Assembly: GCF_020171785.1 (NCBI RefSeq)
Contig: NZ_JAIVAE010000003.1
Location: 372,001-436,000, forward strand
Direction: 5' to 3'
DNA: 64,000 nt
Source: Guptibacillus hwajinpoensis
Lineage (GTDB): Bacteria; Bacillota; Bacilli; Bacillales; Guptibacillaceae
Part shown: in pieces, positions 35,220-46,210 of the stretch
Layout: each line of letters opens with the position of its first letter
How positions within the stretch are numbered: the first letter of the stretch is position 1
Notes under the pieces: generated by a model
Told to the model about the DNA's origin: nothing
Database searches by the model: none
What the model saw: the letters and a program-made list of their open reading frames with translations, nothing else
Position numbers and translations under genes: made by a program

Positions 35220-35747
35220 ATGTATCCAGAAGCTTATATTGAATATCTGGCTCATTTCCACGGTCTTCGTGACTATTTTGAGTGTCATGAGATTCTTGAA
35301 GAACATTGGAAGGAAGATCCTCGAGAAAGTCGTAAGCTTCATTGGGTAGGCCTTATCCAAATTGCTGTTGGACTCTACCATCATCGCCGTGGTAACTTCA
35401 CTGGTGCCAAAAGAATGATTACGAATGCGAAACGCATTGTATTAAAGGAAAGAGAAGAACTTAAGAATTTAGCTATCAATGTTGATGAGCTTTCTGAAAA
35501 TCTCACTTTCGAACTTCAACGAATCAACGAAGCTTTACCATATGACAGCTTTGAAATTCCGCTTACAAGTAATGCTCTTATCACCATGTGTCAAAATAGA
35601 TGTCTTGAACTCGGTTGTATTTATGGTAGCAAAAGTGATCTTGCTAACATTGAACTGATTGATCGTCACACAAGAAGAGATCGATCAGAAATTATCCAAG
35701 AAAGAAAGCAACAACAACAATTAAAACAGCAGAAAAGGAACGGCTAA
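35220..35747 (+). CDS. ypuF: DUF309-family protein YpuF
   Basis: A 175-residue helical protein with the DUF309 signature DYFECHEILEEHWK near residues 19-32 (HxxxE-type, possibly metal-binding) and LHWVGLIQIAVGLYHHRRGN just after. Function is unknown. It starts at ATG 35220 with GGAGGAATCAGT. It is divergent from scpAB and convergent with ribT, as in B. subtilis. A poly-Gln/Lys tail ends the protein, and the TAA stop is the loop of the terminator. Confidence 0.87.
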   Translation: MYPEAYIEYLAHFHGLRDYFECHEILEEHWKEDPRESRKLHWVGLIQIAVGLYHHRRGNFTGAKRMITNAKRIVLKEREELKNLAINVDELSENLTFELQRINEALPYDSFEIPLTSNALITMCQNRCLELGCIYGSKSDLANIELIDRHTRRDRSEIIQERKQQQQLKQQKRNG

Positions 35748-35763
35748 GCCGTTCCTTTTCTGC
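35729..35763. terminator. Bidirectional terminator whose loop is the ypuF stop codon
   Basis: Perfect 16-bp arms GCAGAAAAGGAACGGC / GCCGTTCCTTTTCTGC. The three-base loop is exactly the TAA stop of ypuF (35745-35747). Confidence 0.82.
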
Positions 35764-35777
35764 TTATAATCAATCGT

Positions 35778-36149
<372 letters not shown>

Positions 36150-36361
36150 TCATTAAAGTAATTCTTGGCTCTCCGTTTTGTAACATATTCGAACTTAGAT
36201 GGGAATGTTCTTCTCATCTAACGAAAGAGCGCAGTGAGCATGATCAATTCCATCACGCACAAACGAATCCACTATTATTCTTGATGACTTCTGGGTATTC
36301 CACAAATTTTTCTACCCTTCTCCGCATACCATACTCATCATAGCCAAAAATGAACAGATAA

Positions 36362-36832
36362 TCAACCTTCAAATGATTTTGATAAATTCGCCATCTCAAT
36401 TGCGGCAGTTGCTGCATCCCATCCTTTATTTCCAGCTTTTGTACCAGCCCGTTCAACGGCTTGTTCAATTGTATTTGTTGTTAATACACCAAAAATAACT
36501 GGAACGCCAGTCTGCATTGTTAAATTGGCTACGCCTTTAGACACTTCTCCACATACATAATCAAAATGAGGCGTTGCTCCACGAATAACGGTACCTAACG
36601 TAATAATTGCGTCATATTTTCCGGTATCCACCATTTTTTTTGCGGCAAAAGGAATCTCAAACGCCCCGGGCACCCATGCGACATCAATGTTATCTTCTGA
36701 GAGGCCATGGCGTTTTAACGCGTCTTCAGCACCTCCAAGTAGTTTACTTGTTATAAATTCATTAAATCTTCCTACTACTATACCCACTTTTAATCCTGAT
36801 CCAACCAAATTTCCTTCAAATGTTTGTCCCAT
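36362..36832 (-). CDS. ribH: 6,7-dimethyl-8-ribityllumazine synthase
   Basis: Penultimate enzyme of riboflavin synthesis, condensing the pyrimidine ribitylamine with 3,4-dihydroxy-2-butanone phosphate. It forms a 60-subunit shell. It shows [11 protein letters not shown], the [12 protein letters not shown] segment, [14 protein letters not shown] with its catalytic His, and GNKGWDAA. The length of 156 is normal. It ends the ribD-ribE-ribBA-ribH series. Confidence 0.96.
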   Translation of the reverse strand: MGQTFEGNLVGSGLKVGIVVGRFNEFITSKLLGGAEDALKRHGLSEDNIDVAWVPGAFEIPFAAKKMVDTGKYDAIITLGTVIRGATPHFDYVCGEVSKGVANLTMQTGVPVIFGVLTTNTIEQAVERAGTKAGNKGWDAATAAIEMANLSKSFEG

Positions 36833-36864
36833 CTTAAATAACCTCCTATAATTTCGTTACTTTA

Positions 36865-38058
36865 TTAGAAATGTAGCATGTGTCCTAGCTTACTGTGCTT
36901 TGTTTTCAGGTAGCGTTCGTTCTCTTTTCTTGAAGGCATTTGAAGCGCTACTCGTGACGCTACTTCAAGACCATAACCGGTTAATCCCGCTATTTTTCTA
37001 GGGTTGTTTGTTAATAAGTTCATTTTGGAAACACCTAGATCACGCAATATCTGAGCGCCAATCCCATAATCTCTTAAATCCGGCTTAAATCCAAGCTTTT
37101 CATTTGCTTCAACGGTATCGTAACCCTCTTCTTGAAGCTTATAAGCTTTCATCTTATTTAGAAGTCCTATCCCTCTTCCTTCTTGACGCATGTAGAGAAG
37201 CACGCCGTGTCCTTCTTCTTCTATTTGTGCTAAAGCTGCATGAAGCTGTGGACCACAATCACAGCGGAAAGATCCAAAGACATCACCTGTTAAGCACTCA
37301 GAATGTACGCGAACAAGCGTCGGTTGATCAGGAATAATCTCTCCCTTTATTAATGCTACATGCTCTTTCTGATCAATAATGTTTGAATATCCGACAGCTC
37401 GAAAAGACCCAAATTCAGTAGGAAGTTCGATTTCTACTTCCTTTTGAACAAGCACATCTTTACGATTTCGATACTGAATTAAATCCTTAATTGTAATCAT
37501 TTTCAAATCGAATTCTTCAGAGATCTCTTTTAAATCCGGGACTCGTGCCATCTCACCGTCTTCTTTCATGATTTCACAGATAACACCAGCAGGGGCTGAA
37601 CCTGATAGACGAGCTAAATCAACTGCTGCTTCTGTATGTCCCGCTCTTCTAAGTACTCCCCCATCCTTAGCAATCAAAGGGAAAATATGACCTGGTCGGT
37701 TAAAATCAGCGGGTTTTGCATCTGGATGGATGAGATATTGAATGGTTGTAGCTCTTTCTGCTGCTGAAATGCCAGTGGTTGTACTTTTATGATCAACACT
37801 AACGGTAAAGGCTGTACCGTGGGAATCAGTATTATGGTCAACCATAGGACTTAATTTCAGTTGATTCGCGCGTTGTTCAGTAATGGGCGTACAAACAAGT
37901 CCTCTACCTTTTGTGATCATAAAATTAATTGTCTCTGGCGTTACCTTATCAGCTAACGCAATAAAATCCCCTTCATTCTCTCTGTCTTCGTCATCACAAA
38001 CAATAACGACCCGGCCTTGCATTAAATCGTAAATGGCTTCTTCAATTGTGTGGAACAT
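36865..38058 (-). CDS. ribBA: Bifunctional DHBP synthase / GTP cyclohydrolase II
   Basis: A 397-residue fusion. The N-terminal RibB domain (~1-200) makes dihydroxybutanone phosphate from ribulose 5-phosphate and has [11 protein letters not shown]. The C-terminal RibA domain (~205-397) opens GTP, with zinc ligands in [15 protein letters not shown] and the RQEGRGIGL loop. The gene is named ribA in B. subtilis. It supplies both precursors of the pathway. Confidence 0.96.
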   Translation of the reverse strand: MFHTIEEAIYDLMQGRVVIVCDDEDRENEGDFIALADKVTPETINFMITKGRGLVCTPITEQRANQLKLSPMVDHNTDSHGTAFTVSVDHKSTTTGISAAERATTIQYLIHPDAKPADFNRPGHIFPLIAKDGGVLRRAGHTEAAVDLARLSGSAPAGVICEIMKEDGEMARVPDLKEISEEFDLKMITIKDLIQYRNRKDVLVQKEVEIELPTEFGSFRAVGYSNIIDQKEHVALIKGEIIPDQPTLVRVHSECLTGDVFGSFRCDCGPQLHAALAQIEEEGHGVLLYMRQEGRGIGLLNKMKAYKLQEEGYDTVEANEKLGFKPDLRDYGIGAQILRDLGVSKMNLLTNNPRKIAGLTGYGLEVASRVALQMPSRKENERYLKTKHSKLGHMLHF

Positions 38059-38081
38059 AACTTAACCTCCTGTTGCATCAC

Positions 38082-38738
38082 TTATTTAAACCCATGGTCT
38101 TCAAAAAACTGGCTTCCTAGTGAAGCAGTGGGCTCTGGTTTCGATCCGCTTCTTTGTTCTAGGTATCTCATAATATACTTCCCAAGCATATCGCATTCAA
38201 TGTTTACTGTATCTCCGACTCTTTTCTTACCAAGCACCGTTTCTTCGACAGTATGAGGAATAAGTGAAATCGTAAGAGAGTGTTCCCCGATCCCAAAAAC
38301 AGTAAGACTTGTGCCATCCACCGAAACGGATCCCTTTTCGACAAAGTAAATTAACAGATTCCGAGGAATGGAGATATCATAGTAAATCGCGTTATCAATT
38401 TGTTCAACTCGGGTAATTTCCCCGACACCGTCAACATGACCAGAAACAAAGTGACCACCAAAACGTCCTTTTGCGGACATAGCCCGTTCAAGATTCACTG
38501 AAGAATTCGGCGCTAGTTGACGCAGGCTACTAGCACGAAATGTTTCAGGCATAATATCGACAGAAAAAGAAGCATCTGTAAACGATGTAACCGTCAAGCA
38601 AACACCGTTTATCGAAATACTATCTCCTAGATGAACGTCCGATACTACTTTCGATGCAGCGATCTGCATCACGATCGACTCTCCTGCTTGCTGCACACTT
38701 TCCACTCTGCCAATCTCTTCTACAATCCCTGTAAACAT
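38082..38738 (-). CDS. ribE: Riboflavin synthase alpha subunit
   Basis: Dismutates two lumazine molecules to riboflavin. The protein has the internal duplication typical of the family: MFTGIVEEIG at the start and FGGHFVSGHVDGVGEI near residue 92. The length of 218 is normal. The ATG overlaps the ribD stop as TAATG. Confidence 0.96.
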   Translation of the reverse strand: MFTGIVEEIGRVESVQQAGESIVMQIAASKVVSDVHLGDSISINGVCLTVTSFTDASFSVDIMPETFRASSLRQLAPNSSVNLERAMSAKGRFGGHFVSGHVDGVGEITRVEQIDNAIYYDISIPRNLLIYFVEKGSVSVDGTSLTVFGIGEHSLTISLIPHTVEETVLGKKRVGDTVNIECDMLGKYIMRYLEQRSGSKPEPTASLGSQFFEDHGFK

Positions 38739-39820
38739 TACGACGTCCTCCTTGATGAGATAATACGAATATCATGTCCAATGCGCTCAACGCTTTCAAT
38801 CGATAAATCGACCGCTTCGCTCATGAATTCAAATCCTTTAGCTCCAAATGCTGATGGAGATTCTTTTCCACCGATGAGCTTAGGCGCGATATATGTAATC
38901 ACCTGCTGAAAAGTACGTGCTTCCAAAAAACTACCGTGCACTTCAGATCCGCCTTCCACAAAAATGGATGTAATTTCTCGCTTCCCAAGGAGAGCTAATA
39001 CATCTTCAATAGGAAGGGCTGGATTTGCTACTTCTAGCACGTGAACATGTGCGGGAAATACTCGTTCACTCTTTCCCGCAGCCTGTTTGGTTGTTATCAC
39101 CCAAGTTTCCGCTTTTTGATCATTTATCACTTTTGCATCAGAAGGAATCCTCAAATTACGATCAAGGATAATTCTGATCGGAGAAAGACCTTCTCCATAT
39201 CGAGTTGTAAGGGACGGATCATCTGAAAGAACCGTTCCAATTCCTACTAAAATAGCGTCATGCTGATGACGGAATGCATGTACATCTTTCCGAGCTTCTT
39301 CTCCTGTTATCCATTTGCTATCACCAGTATGTGAAGCAATTTTACCATCTAATGTTGCCGCAGCTTTCAACGTGACGTATGGCCGTTTATGAGAGATATA
39401 ATGGAAGAACATCCGATTCAATTTAAGTGCTTCTTCCTCTAATAGTCCAATCGTTACCTTTATCCCTGCAGCTTGTAACTTAGACACGCCTTGACCAGCT
39501 ACGAGTGGATTCGGATCCTGACTAGCCACATAAACTTCGCTAACTCCTGCATGAATAAGAGCATCCGAACAAGGAGGCGTGCGGCCATGATGACTACACG
39601 GTTCAAGCGTGACATAAGCCGTGCTACCCTCAGCTTCACTCCCGGCCATTTTCAAAGCCTGTATTTCTGCATGACCTTCTCCAGCTTTCAAATGGGCGCC
39701 CATCCCTACGATTCGTCCATTATTTACAAGTAAACAACCAACGGAAGGATTTGGACGTGTTTGACCAATTGTACTTTTAGCCATTTCTATAGCGGTGTTC
39801 ATAAAATCCATATGATTCAT
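38738..39820 (-). CDS. ribD: Bifunctional deaminase/reductase RibD
   Basis: A ~360-residue enzyme for the second and third steps of riboflavin synthesis. The N-terminal zinc deaminase domain has HAEIQAL and PCSHHGRTPPC; the C-terminal reductase domain starts near residue 145 (PYVTLKAAATLDGKIA). I set ATG 39820 (MNHMDFMNTA) because GGAG is eight bases upstream and the deaminase fold starts there. The open frame upstream runs into the riboswitch terminator. It is the first gene of the operon. Confidence 0.95.
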   Translation of the reverse strand: MNHMDFMNTAIEMAKSTIGQTRPNPSVGCLLVNNGRIVGMGAHLKAGEGHAEIQALKMAGSEAEGSTAYVTLEPCSHHGRTPPCSDALIHAGVSEVYVASQDPNPLVAGQGVSKLQAAGIKVTIGLLEEEALKLNRMFFHYISHKRPYVTLKAAATLDGKIASHTGDSKWITGEEARKDVHAFRHQHDAILVGIGTVLSDDPSLTTRYGEGLSPIRIILDRNLRIPSDAKVINDQKAETWVITTKQAAGKSERVFPAHVHVLEVANPALPIEDVLALLGKREITSIFVEGGSEVHGSFLEARTFQQVITYIAPKLIGGKESPSAFGAKGFEFMSEAVDLSIESVERIGHDIRIISSRRTS

Positions 39821-39863
39821 CGAGTTAGCTCCATTTCTACTCTCCTTAGTGGTTAAGAAAGAG

Positions 39864-39896
39864 AATAAAAAAACTCCCATAACGGTGTTATGGGAG
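39864..39896 (-). terminator. Riboswitch-controlled terminator in the ribD leader
   Basis: Perfect 11-bp arms ACTCCCATAAC / GTTATGGGAGT with a three-base loop and a U run on the minus strand. It lies between the FMN aptamer and ribD, 44 bases before the start codon. Confidence 0.88.
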
Positions 39897-39956
39897 TCAA
39901 AATTATATGCCAAATAAGCCTTTTGAATTCATGATTCAAAAGGAGATTAGCTATAA

Positions 39957-40100
39957 GTTTCCTTCTCCCATCCAGACTATACTGTCGGTTCTGGTTTCAC
40001 ACCAGATCCACCGTTTGCATACGCAACCGGGTCACGGACTTAGCTAGCTTTAGCTAGACATCACCGCCGGTTGGGACTTTCACCCGACCCCGAAGGAAAG
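39957..40100 (-). ncRNA. FMN riboswitch (RFN element)
   Basis: Read on the minus strand, the conserved RFN blocks occur in order: GGGTCGGGTGAAAGTCCCA, ACCGGCGGTGAT, AAGTCCGTGACCC, GGTGTGAAACCAGAACCGAC, and AGTATAGTCTGGATGGGAG. The closing P1 helix is formed by CTTTCCTTC and GAAGGAAAC. It controls ribDE(BA)H; bound FMN should favour the downstream terminator. An extra 10-bp hairpin (39919-39943) lies between aptamer and terminator. Confidence 0.95.
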
Positions 40101-40123
40101 TATTTAGTTTTGATGCGTCGGAA

Positions 40124-40561
40124 CTATTCTTCGTCCCAGACTTTAACTTCTTTCATCACATCGCCTTGCTTAATGCGAAGAACCGTATCCATTCCTTCTG
40201 TTACCTGACCAAAAACAGTGTGAACACCGTCAAGGTGAGGCTGAGGTTCATGAACAAGGAAAAACTGGCTTCCACCTGTATTTTTACCTGCATGAGCCAT
40301 AGACAATGAACCAGCTACGTGCTTATGAGGGTTTCCTTCTGTTTCACAATCGATTGCATATCCAGGTCCACCCATTCCAGTTCCTGTTGGGTCTCCACCC
40401 TGTGCTACGAAACCTGGGATAACACGGTGAAAGTTTACACCATTGTAAAAACCTTCGTTAGCAAGCTTTTCAAAGTTAGCAACGGTATTCGGTGCTGCTT
40501 CTGGGTAAAACTCGATTTCGATTTTTTCTCCATTATCAAATGCAATTGTTCCTTTTTTCAT
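40124..40561 (-). CDS. ppiB: Peptidyl-prolyl cis-trans isomerase (cyclophilin)
   Basis: A ~145-residue cytoplasmic cyclophilin accelerating proline isomerisation. The core [19 protein letters not shown] with its catalytic Arg, and [17 protein letters not shown] are intact. ATG 40561 ([11 protein letters not shown]) has AGGAGG upstream; eight in-frame residues before it are not used. It lies just upstream of the ribD leader, as in B. subtilis. Confidence 0.94.
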   Translation of the reverse strand: MKKGTIAFDNGEKIEIEFYPEAAPNTVANFEKLANEGFYNGVNFHRVIPGFVAQGGDPTGTGMGGPGYAIDCETEGNPHKHVAGSLSMAHAGKNTGGSQFFLVHEPQPHLDGVHTVFGQVTEGMDTVLRIKQGDVMKEVKVWDEE

Positions 40562-40653
40562 AAATAAATCCTCCTGCACTAACAATTTTCTTCAAAGCTC
40601 TTTCATTATAGCACATACTTATGCTGTTCCCTATCATTTCTACTTTTACAAAG

Positions 40654-41979
40654 TTATTTTGAAATAATCGCTTGTTTTAACGGAAGGTCATGACGTATTA
40701 AATCCTCAAAAGATTCTCTCTTCACGACGAGTTGTGCTTCTCCATTTTCCACAAAAACCACCGCTGGTCGAGGTAGTCTGTTATAGTTATTTGCCATAGA
40801 ATACCCGTACGCCCCCGTTGAAAATACAGCCATCGTATCTCCTGCTATGGCGCTTTGTAATTTGCAATCCCAGATTAACATGTCACCTGACTCACAACAT
40901 TTTCCCGCAACTGAATAAACCTGTTCTTTCGGCTCATTCATGCGATTTGCAATCGTTGCTTCATACTTTGCTTGATAAAGGGCCGGTCGTAAATTATCTG
41001 TCATTCCTCCATCTACTGCAAGATAATGACGAAGTTCTGGCACTTTCTTGTGTGATCCTACTGTATATAACGTCAAGCCAGCTTCTCCAACGAGCGAACG
41101 TCCTGGCTCAATCCAAATTTCTGGGATTTTCATTTCATTACCTAACTGAGCTCTTACAGCATTAACCATTGCCGCGATATAGTCGCCAACTGGGAGTGGA
41201 TGATCTTCTTCAGTATATCGAATTCCAAACCCTCCACCTAAATTAAGAACTTCTGGCTCATACCCATAGAGTTCAAACCACCTAGCAAGGTAACGATAAA
41301 TTTTCTCAATAGCCATTACAAAACCATTCGTTTCAAAGATTTGAGAACCAATATGACAATGGAGACCAAGAAGGTGAATAGCTTTCATGCTTGTTGCTTG
41401 AACAATGGCTTGTTCTACTTGACCACTTTGTAAATCAAAACCAAATTTTGAATCTTCCTGTCCAGTTAAGATATAGTCATGGGTATGTGCTTCAATTCCA
41501 GGCGTAATACGCAAAAGCACATTTGCCACCACATTTTTCTCTTCCGCTAACTGTTCAAGTAACGTTAGTTCATAGAAGTTATCCACAACAAAGCACCCTA
41601 TTTTTGCATCTAGCGCCATTCGAATTTCCGCTTCACTTTTGTTATTTCCATGAAAGTGAATTCGTTCTACCGGAAACCCTGCTTTTAAAGCTGTATAGAG
41701 TTCTCCACCTGAAACCACATCGAGACTTAATCCTTCTTCTTCAGCAAGTTGAATCATTGCCATACAAGAGAATGCTTTACTAGCATAGGCTACTTGGTAG
41801 TTGACCTTCTCCTGTTCAAAAGCATTTCGAAATGCTCGCGCTTTCTCTCTAATCATCGCTACATCATAAACATATAAGGCCGTTCCGTATTTTTGACTTA
41901 ATTTTACTGTATCAACGCCTCCAACTGATAAATGGCCTTCTTCTGAAATTGCTGACGTTCCGTATAAATTCACAATCAT
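40654..41979 (-). CDS. lysA: Diaminopimelate decarboxylase
   Basis: Last step of lysine synthesis: PLP-dependent decarboxylation of meso-diaminopimelate. The PLP lysine is in VAYASKAFSC (~residue 58), the HIGSQI glycine-rich phosphate site follows, and the substrate cysteine is in the GKCCESGD segment. About 441 residues from ATG 41979 (MIVNLYGTSA) with AGAGGGGAG upstream. It is monocistronic and preceded by a lysine riboswitch with terminator. Confidence 0.95.
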   Translation of the reverse strand: MIVNLYGTSAISEEGHLSVGGVDTVKLSQKYGTALYVYDVAMIREKARAFRNAFEQEKVNYQVAYASKAFSCMAMIQLAEEEGLSLDVVSGGELYTALKAGFPVERIHFHGNNKSEAEIRMALDAKIGCFVVDNFYELTLLEQLAEEKNVVANVLLRITPGIEAHTHDYILTGQEDSKFGFDLQSGQVEQAIVQATSMKAIHLLGLHCHIGSQIFETNGFVMAIEKIYRYLARWFELYGYEPEVLNLGGGFGIRYTEEDHPLPVGDYIAAMVNAVRAQLGNEMKIPEIWIEPGRSLVGEAGLTLYTVGSHKKVPELRHYLAVDGGMTDNLRPALYQAKYEATIANRMNEPKEQVYSVAGKCCESGDMLIWDCKLQSAIAGDTMAVFSTGAYGYSMANNYNRLPRPAVVFVENGEAQLVVKRESFEDLIRHDLPLKQAIISK

Positions 41980-42023
41980 TTCTCCCCTCTCGCTGATATG
42001 AATGCGAGCAACCCTCCACAAAA

Positions 42024-42063
42024 TAAGAAAAACAGCCAACTTTATAGATACATTGGCTGTTTT
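42024..42063 (-). terminator. Riboswitch-controlled terminator before lysA
   Basis: Perfect 11-bp arms AAAACAGCCAA / TTGGCTGTTTT with a 13-base loop and a U run on the minus strand, between the L-box aptamer and lysA. Confidence 0.83.
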
Positions 42064-42081
42064 CTCCGTATCCTCACGAGT

Positions 42082-42263
42082 TGGATTAGCTCACCACCGA
42101 AAATATTCCTCTTTCGGTGACAGTCTGCAACTTGTTCAGCAGCAGCCCAGCAAGAAAAGGATGGCTCTTTTCTCACTTCGGCAAATTGACCTTTCTGATA
42201 TCATCCTCGCATTCCATTCTATGCTCAGATACCATACTCATTCGTTTTGCGCCTCTATCCCCA
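42082..42263 (-). ncRNA. Lysine riboswitch (L box)
   Basis: On the minus strand the L-box blocks appear in order: GATAGAGGCGC, GAGTATG, AGAAAGG, TGCCGAAG, CTGGGCTGCTGC, GTTGCAGACTGTC, and a closing GGTGAGCTAATCC that pairs with GGGGATAG. Lysine binding should stabilise the downstream terminator and reduce lysA expression. This fills the 330-base gap between lysA and spoVAF. Confidence 0.92.
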
Positions 42264-42311
42264 TTACATTCAATGAGGTCTATTCAATTAAGAAATAAAT
42301 TATCATACTTT

Positions 42312-43805
42312 CTAAGATTCGGCAAGTGGTTTGTCCGGTTGCTTCGTTTCATTTTGTGGTTCTGTAATGCTTGGACGTAGTTTAGTGAGTGGAACTGATA
42401 CACGAATCAACACTTGAATAAAGGCTTTAGGATTAAAAGGAATAAACGGCCATAGGTAGGGGGTGTTTAAAGGTTTTAACGCAACAAGGAATAAAATGAT
42501 TGCTGTAATTCCAATCATATATCCCGGCACTCGAAAGAAAAAGACAAGTAATAAAAGAAGAAGCCTTACAAGTTTATTTGCAATCGATAATTCATAACTT
42601 GGTGTTGCATATGATCCTATTGCAGCAATCGAAACATATAGGATAACTTCTGGAACGAATAATCCGACATCGATGGCAATCTGTCCGATTAACACGGCCG
42701 CGATTAATCCCATGGCCGTGGAGAGTGGCGTTGGGGTGTGAATTGCAGCCATCCTCAGCGTTTCAATCCCTACTTCAGCAAGCATAATTTGAACAAATAT
42801 CGGTACATTTGTTTCATCATTCGGGCCGATAAAATCGATCGTTTTAGGTAGTAACTGCGGTTCATATACCGCTAATAACCACAGTGGTAGCAAGAGTAGC
42901 GCAGCTAACATCCCACCAAATCGAACCCATCTTAAAAACGCACCTGGTAAAGGGGCTTCTCGATATTCTTCAGCATGTTGAACATGATGAAAAAAAGTAG
43001 TTGGTGTTATAATAACGCTTGGTGAAGTGTCTACGATGATTAACACGTGCCCTTCAAGTAAATGAGAAGCCGCAACATCAGGCCTTTCCGTATATCGCAC
43101 AAGCGGAAAAGGGTTACCTGCCTGGTGCACAAGAAACTCTTCTACCGTTTTATCGGCCATTGGAATACCATCAATGTTAATTTCTTTTAATTTCTTTTTT
43201 ATAATTTCAACCAAATTTGGATTGGCCACATCTTGAATATAGGTAATACATACGTCTGTTTTAGACCGTTCTCCAACTTGGAAAATTTCATTGCGTAGTC
43301 GACCATCTCGTATCCGGCGTCTTGTTAAAGCCGTATTTTCAATGATGTTTTCAGTAAAACCATCACGTGAACCTCTAATAACTTTCTCTGTATCAGGCTC
43401 CTGTGGAGTTCTTCCTGGATACTTTCGAACATCAATAATATAAGCGATTTCTTCGCCTTCCATAAAAACTGCGATTAATCCAGATAAAACCTGGTCGACG
43501 ACTTCATCGAACGTTTCAACCTCTGTAACCTGCTGATGTGGCAAATGATTATGTATCACTTGCTCAAATTTAACCGTTAATCGATGATGATCATCAACCT
43601 CCATCAGCTCTCGCATAATTTCTACAATGATGGATGTGTCACAAAGCCCTGTACAATAGTAAAACTGAATTTCTTTGTTAAGAATCTTAAGTTTTCGAAC
43701 TCCTACATCAAAACTTTTTCCAATTCCGATTGATTTCTTTAAAAATTCTTCGTTTTCTTTAATCTTTTTAAATATTTTTTGTTTATTATCGATTTTAGTG
43801 GTCAT
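42312..43805 (-). CDS. spoVAF: Stage V sporulation protein AF (GerA family)
   Basis: A 497-residue homolog of germinant receptor A subunits. A soluble N-terminal part (~1-285) is followed by about five membrane segments (~295-480) and a short Pro-rich tail. In Bacillus SpoVAF is an accessory of the SpoVA dipicolinate channel, and some spores lack it. ATG 43805 has AAAGGAG upstream and overlaps the end of spoVAEa. It is the last gene of the operon. Confidence 0.93.
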   Translation of the reverse strand: MTTKIDNKQKIFKKIKENEEFLKKSIGIGKSFDVGVRKLKILNKEIQFYYCTGLCDTSIIVEIMRELMEVDDHHRLTVKFEQVIHNHLPHQQVTEVETFDEVVDQVLSGLIAVFMEGEEIAYIIDVRKYPGRTPQEPDTEKVIRGSRDGFTENIIENTALTRRRIRDGRLRNEIFQVGERSKTDVCITYIQDVANPNLVEIIKKKLKEINIDGIPMADKTVEEFLVHQAGNPFPLVRYTERPDVAASHLLEGHVLIIVDTSPSVIITPTTFFHHVQHAEEYREAPLPGAFLRWVRFGGMLAALLLLPLWLLAVYEPQLLPKTIDFIGPNDETNVPIFVQIMLAEVGIETLRMAAIHTPTPLSTAMGLIAAVLIGQIAIDVGLFVPEVILYVSIAAIGSYATPSYELSIANKLVRLLLLLLVFFFRVPGYMIGITAIILFLVALKPLNTPYLWPFIPFNPKAFIQVLIRVSVPLTKLRPSITEPQNETKQPDKPLAES

Positions 43806-44364
43806 AAAAACCGCTCCTTTCTAGCAGAATTTGAACGGCTTTCAATGTTATAGGCGAACCAACTTCCGGATCATCATAACCTGACATTTTACCTATATCA
43901 CCGACACCTATAATAATGGGAAGGTTTAATTTATCTAAGATTGACACCGTGTCGCCATCTATTCTTCCCGCCTCCATATCTGCAAATCCATTTTTGTCCA
44001 CTCCATAATGTGTCAATTCTCCGTCACGATCAATGGAGACATCAACCCTCGTCCATTCTGAGAAATGAGTTCTGGATGCGACTGCAATGGCCCCAAGTAG
44101 TTCAATGCTTTCATCTTCAGCAACAGATTGCATAGCTAGTTCCCCATATCCTTCACCAGGAAATCCACTATCATCGAACATAACAAAAACTGGATCATGA
44201 GGAGCTTCTTTAATAAGAGCGATAATTTCGTAACCAGCAAGCGGGGTGGGATTTCCTGCAGATTGACTAATGCATCTTCCTCCAATATCTGTAGCTACTT
44301 TTTCTATTGCTTTTTGCGCATAAAGGTCTCCGTCAGTGACGAAGATCACCCGCCGCTTTTTCAT
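43795..44364 (-). CDS. spoVAEA: Stage V sporulation protein AEa
   Basis: A soluble ~189-residue protein ([19 protein letters not shown]) of the SpoVAEa family, present in the spoVA operons of Bacillus. Repeated short motifs around [12 protein letters not shown] and [19 protein letters not shown] are typical. Biochemical role is unknown. I start at ATG 44364, eight bases after AGGGG; a GTG overlapping the spoVAEb stop is the alternative. Confidence 0.9.
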   Translation of the reverse strand: MKKRRVIFVTDGDLYAQKAIEKVATDIGGRCISQSAGNPTPLAGYEIIALIKEAPHDPVFVMFDDSGFPGEGYGELAMQSVAEDESIELLGAIAVASRTHFSEWTRVDVSIDRDGELTHYGVDKNGFADMEAGRIDGDTVSILDKLNLPIIIGVGDIGKMSGYDDPEVGSPITLKAVQILLERSGFYDH

Positions 44365-44369
44365 GATTT

Positions 44370-44720
44370 TCACCCCTTTGGTTTAAATAAAATAGCTACA
44401 ATAAATCCAAAAACAATTGCAGAAGAAATACCTGCTGAGGTTAATTGAAATATCCCCATTGCAATTCCAATGAAGCCGTGTTCTTCCCCTTGCTGCATAG
44501 CGCCATGGAGAAGTGAATGACCAAAGCTAGTAATAGGTACAGTCGCACCAGCTCCAGCAAATTCAATAAGGCGATCATAAATCCCAAATCCATCAAGCAC
44601 TGCTCCTGTTACAACAAAAGAAGACATGACGTGAGCTGGAGTTAGTCTGAAAATATCAAGTAATAATTGACCGATGACACAGATCCCACCGCCGACTGCA
44701 AAAGCGATAAAATATTCCAC
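44370..44720 (-). CDS. spoVAEB: Stage V sporulation protein AEb
   Basis: A 116-residue protein with three to four membrane segments, similar to SpoVAC (shared motif [17 protein letters not shown]). SpoVAC and SpoVAEb are thought to form the membrane channel for dipicolinic acid. The ATG begins directly at the spoVAD stop. Confidence 0.93.
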   Translation of the reverse strand: MEYFIAFAVGGGICVIGQLLLDIFRLTPAHVMSSFVVTGAVLDGFGIYDRLIEFAGAGATVPITSFGHSLLHGAMQQGEEHGFIGIAMGIFQLTSAGISSAIVFGFIVAILFKPKG

Positions 44721-45733
44721 TATTTCACACCTCCAACTCGTTCAAATACGACTGCGTGAGCAATAGCAGGCATTGTTTCTTTTTGTTGAACCATTACGGG
44801 ACTATGCAAACATCCTGTTGCTGTAACAAGAATTTTGTTATAATTCCCCTTTTTTAATAGGTCAATAAGGTGACCATATGTGACGACGGCTGAACAAGCA
44901 CATCCACTTCCACCAGCAAATACTTCTTTTTGATCTGGTCTGTAAATCATCAGCCCACAATCATTATGATTGTTAGTAATGTCAAATCCTTTTTCGCTTA
45001 ACAAATCTCTTACAATCGGAGCTCCTACAGCTGATAAGTCACCGGTAACGATAAGATCATACGCTGAAGGTTCAATATTTAAATCCGTAAAATGAGTTGC
45101 TAGGGTATCTGCTGCAGCTGGCGCCATTGCACTCCCCATATCAAATGGATCCTTTATTCCCCAATCCACCACTCGACCAATTGTTGCTGCGGAAATTCTT
45201 ATATCCGATGGTTCTTGACTAATCAATGCGGCACCTGCACCCGTAACAGTCGAGGTAGCCGTTCCAGGCTTTTGACCACCATATTCTGTTGGGTATCGAA
45301 ACTGCCTTTCGGCTGTTGCATTATGGCTACTTACTCCCGCAATAGCTTTATTAGCAAATCCACCTTCTACTAACGATGAAGCAATGGCTAGAGATTCCAT
45401 TGAAGTAGAACATGCTCCAAAAACCCCAAGAAAAGGGATTTGATTTGTTCTAGCTGTATAAGTGGCACTAACAATTTGATTCAATAAATCACCTGCCACA
45501 AAAATGTCAACATCATTGGGGTTTAGTTCCTTTTTTGATAAACAACTTTCTACCGCATCCTCTAATAATTTTCTTTCTGCCAGTTCCCAATTATCCTGAT
45601 CACAGTGAAGGTTACTATAGGTGACATCGAACGAATCTCCAAACGGTCCCTCCGCTTCTTTAGGACCAACCGCTGTCCCTACAGACTGCAAAAAAACAGT
45701 AGAGAACTCCCAAGTTTGTTTTCCAGACTTCAT
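44720..45733 (-). CDS. spoVAD: Stage V sporulation protein AD
   Basis: A 337-residue thiolase-fold protein that binds dipicolinic acid on the outer face of the inner spore membrane. Segments include [21 protein letters not shown], read as [16 protein letters not shown], and [18 protein letters not shown] near the C-terminus. Catalytic thiolase activity is not expected. Length is normal. GGAGAG precedes the ATG. Confidence 0.95.
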   Translation of the reverse strand: MKSGKQTWEFSTVFLQSVGTAVGPKEAEGPFGDSFDVTYSNLHCDQDNWELAERKLLEDAVESCLSKKELNPNDVDIFVAGDLLNQIVSATYTARTNQIPFLGVFGACSTSMESLAIASSLVEGGFANKAIAGVSSHNATAERQFRYPTEYGGQKPGTATSTVTGAGAALISQEPSDIRISAATIGRVVDWGIKDPFDMGSAMAPAAADTLATHFTDLNIEPSAYDLIVTGDLSAVGAPIVRDLLSEKGFDITNNHNDCGLMIYRPDQKEVFAGGSGCACSAVVTYGHLIDLLKKGNYNKILVTATGCLHSPVMVQQKETMPAIAHAVVFERVGGVK

Positions 45734-45746
45734 AACAATTCTCTCC

Positions 45747-46205
45747 TTATATCAGTGCTTTAAAGAGCATTCTGAGGATACCGACAATGTATGCTGCAAC
45801 AACACCAAACACGATGACCGAACCAGCAAGTTTGAACATGTTCGTTGCAATCCCAAGTACAATGCCCTCACTTTTATGTTCAAGAGCTGCGCTTGTAATG
45901 GAATTTGCAAAACCTGTTACAGGTACCGCTGAACCAGCACCTGCAAATTGACCAATTTTGTCATACCAACCAAAAGCAGTTAAAAGCGCCGCGATAAGGA
46001 TCAGTGTGGCAACCGTAGGATTTCCTGCATTTTTTTCTGAAAAGTTAAAGACGTTCATATAAAAATTCTGTACGCCCTGACCAAACATACAAATGAGTCC
46101 TCCTACAACGAATGCTTTCACCACATTTAATAAATAAGGCGGTTTTGGCTGATAAGTTTTAATATTTTTTGAATATTGTTTCTGGTCGTTCAACGAATTT
46201 GCCAT
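45747..46205 (-). CDS. spoVAC: Stage V sporulation protein AC
   Basis: About 152 residues with a short polar N-terminus and four membrane segments; FAGAGSAVPVTGFANSI is the family motif. SpoVAC behaves as a mechanosensitive channel for dipicolinate release in B. subtilis. I place the start at ATG 46205 (MANSLNDQKQ) with GGAGG upstream; the longer frame would overlap spoVAB without a ribosome site. Confidence 0.94.
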   Translation of the reverse strand: MANSLNDQKQYSKNIKTYQPKPPYLLNVVKAFVVGGLICMFGQGVQNFYMNVFNFSEKNAGNPTVATLILIAALLTAFGWYDKIGQFAGAGSAVPVTGFANSITSAALEHKSEGIVLGIATNMFKLAGSVIVFGVVAAYIVGILRMLFKALI

Positions 46206-46210
46206 TATTT

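Noticed and set aside
36253-36468. 71-residue minus-strand frame starting inside ribH
   Set aside because: It starts within ribH in another frame with no ribosome site; only the part after ribH looks protein-like, and that has no start codon.
39821-39913. N-terminal extension of ribD by 31 residues
   Set aside because: It would begin in the riboswitch region and pass through the terminator hairpin; the deaminase domain and ribosome site support ATG 39820.
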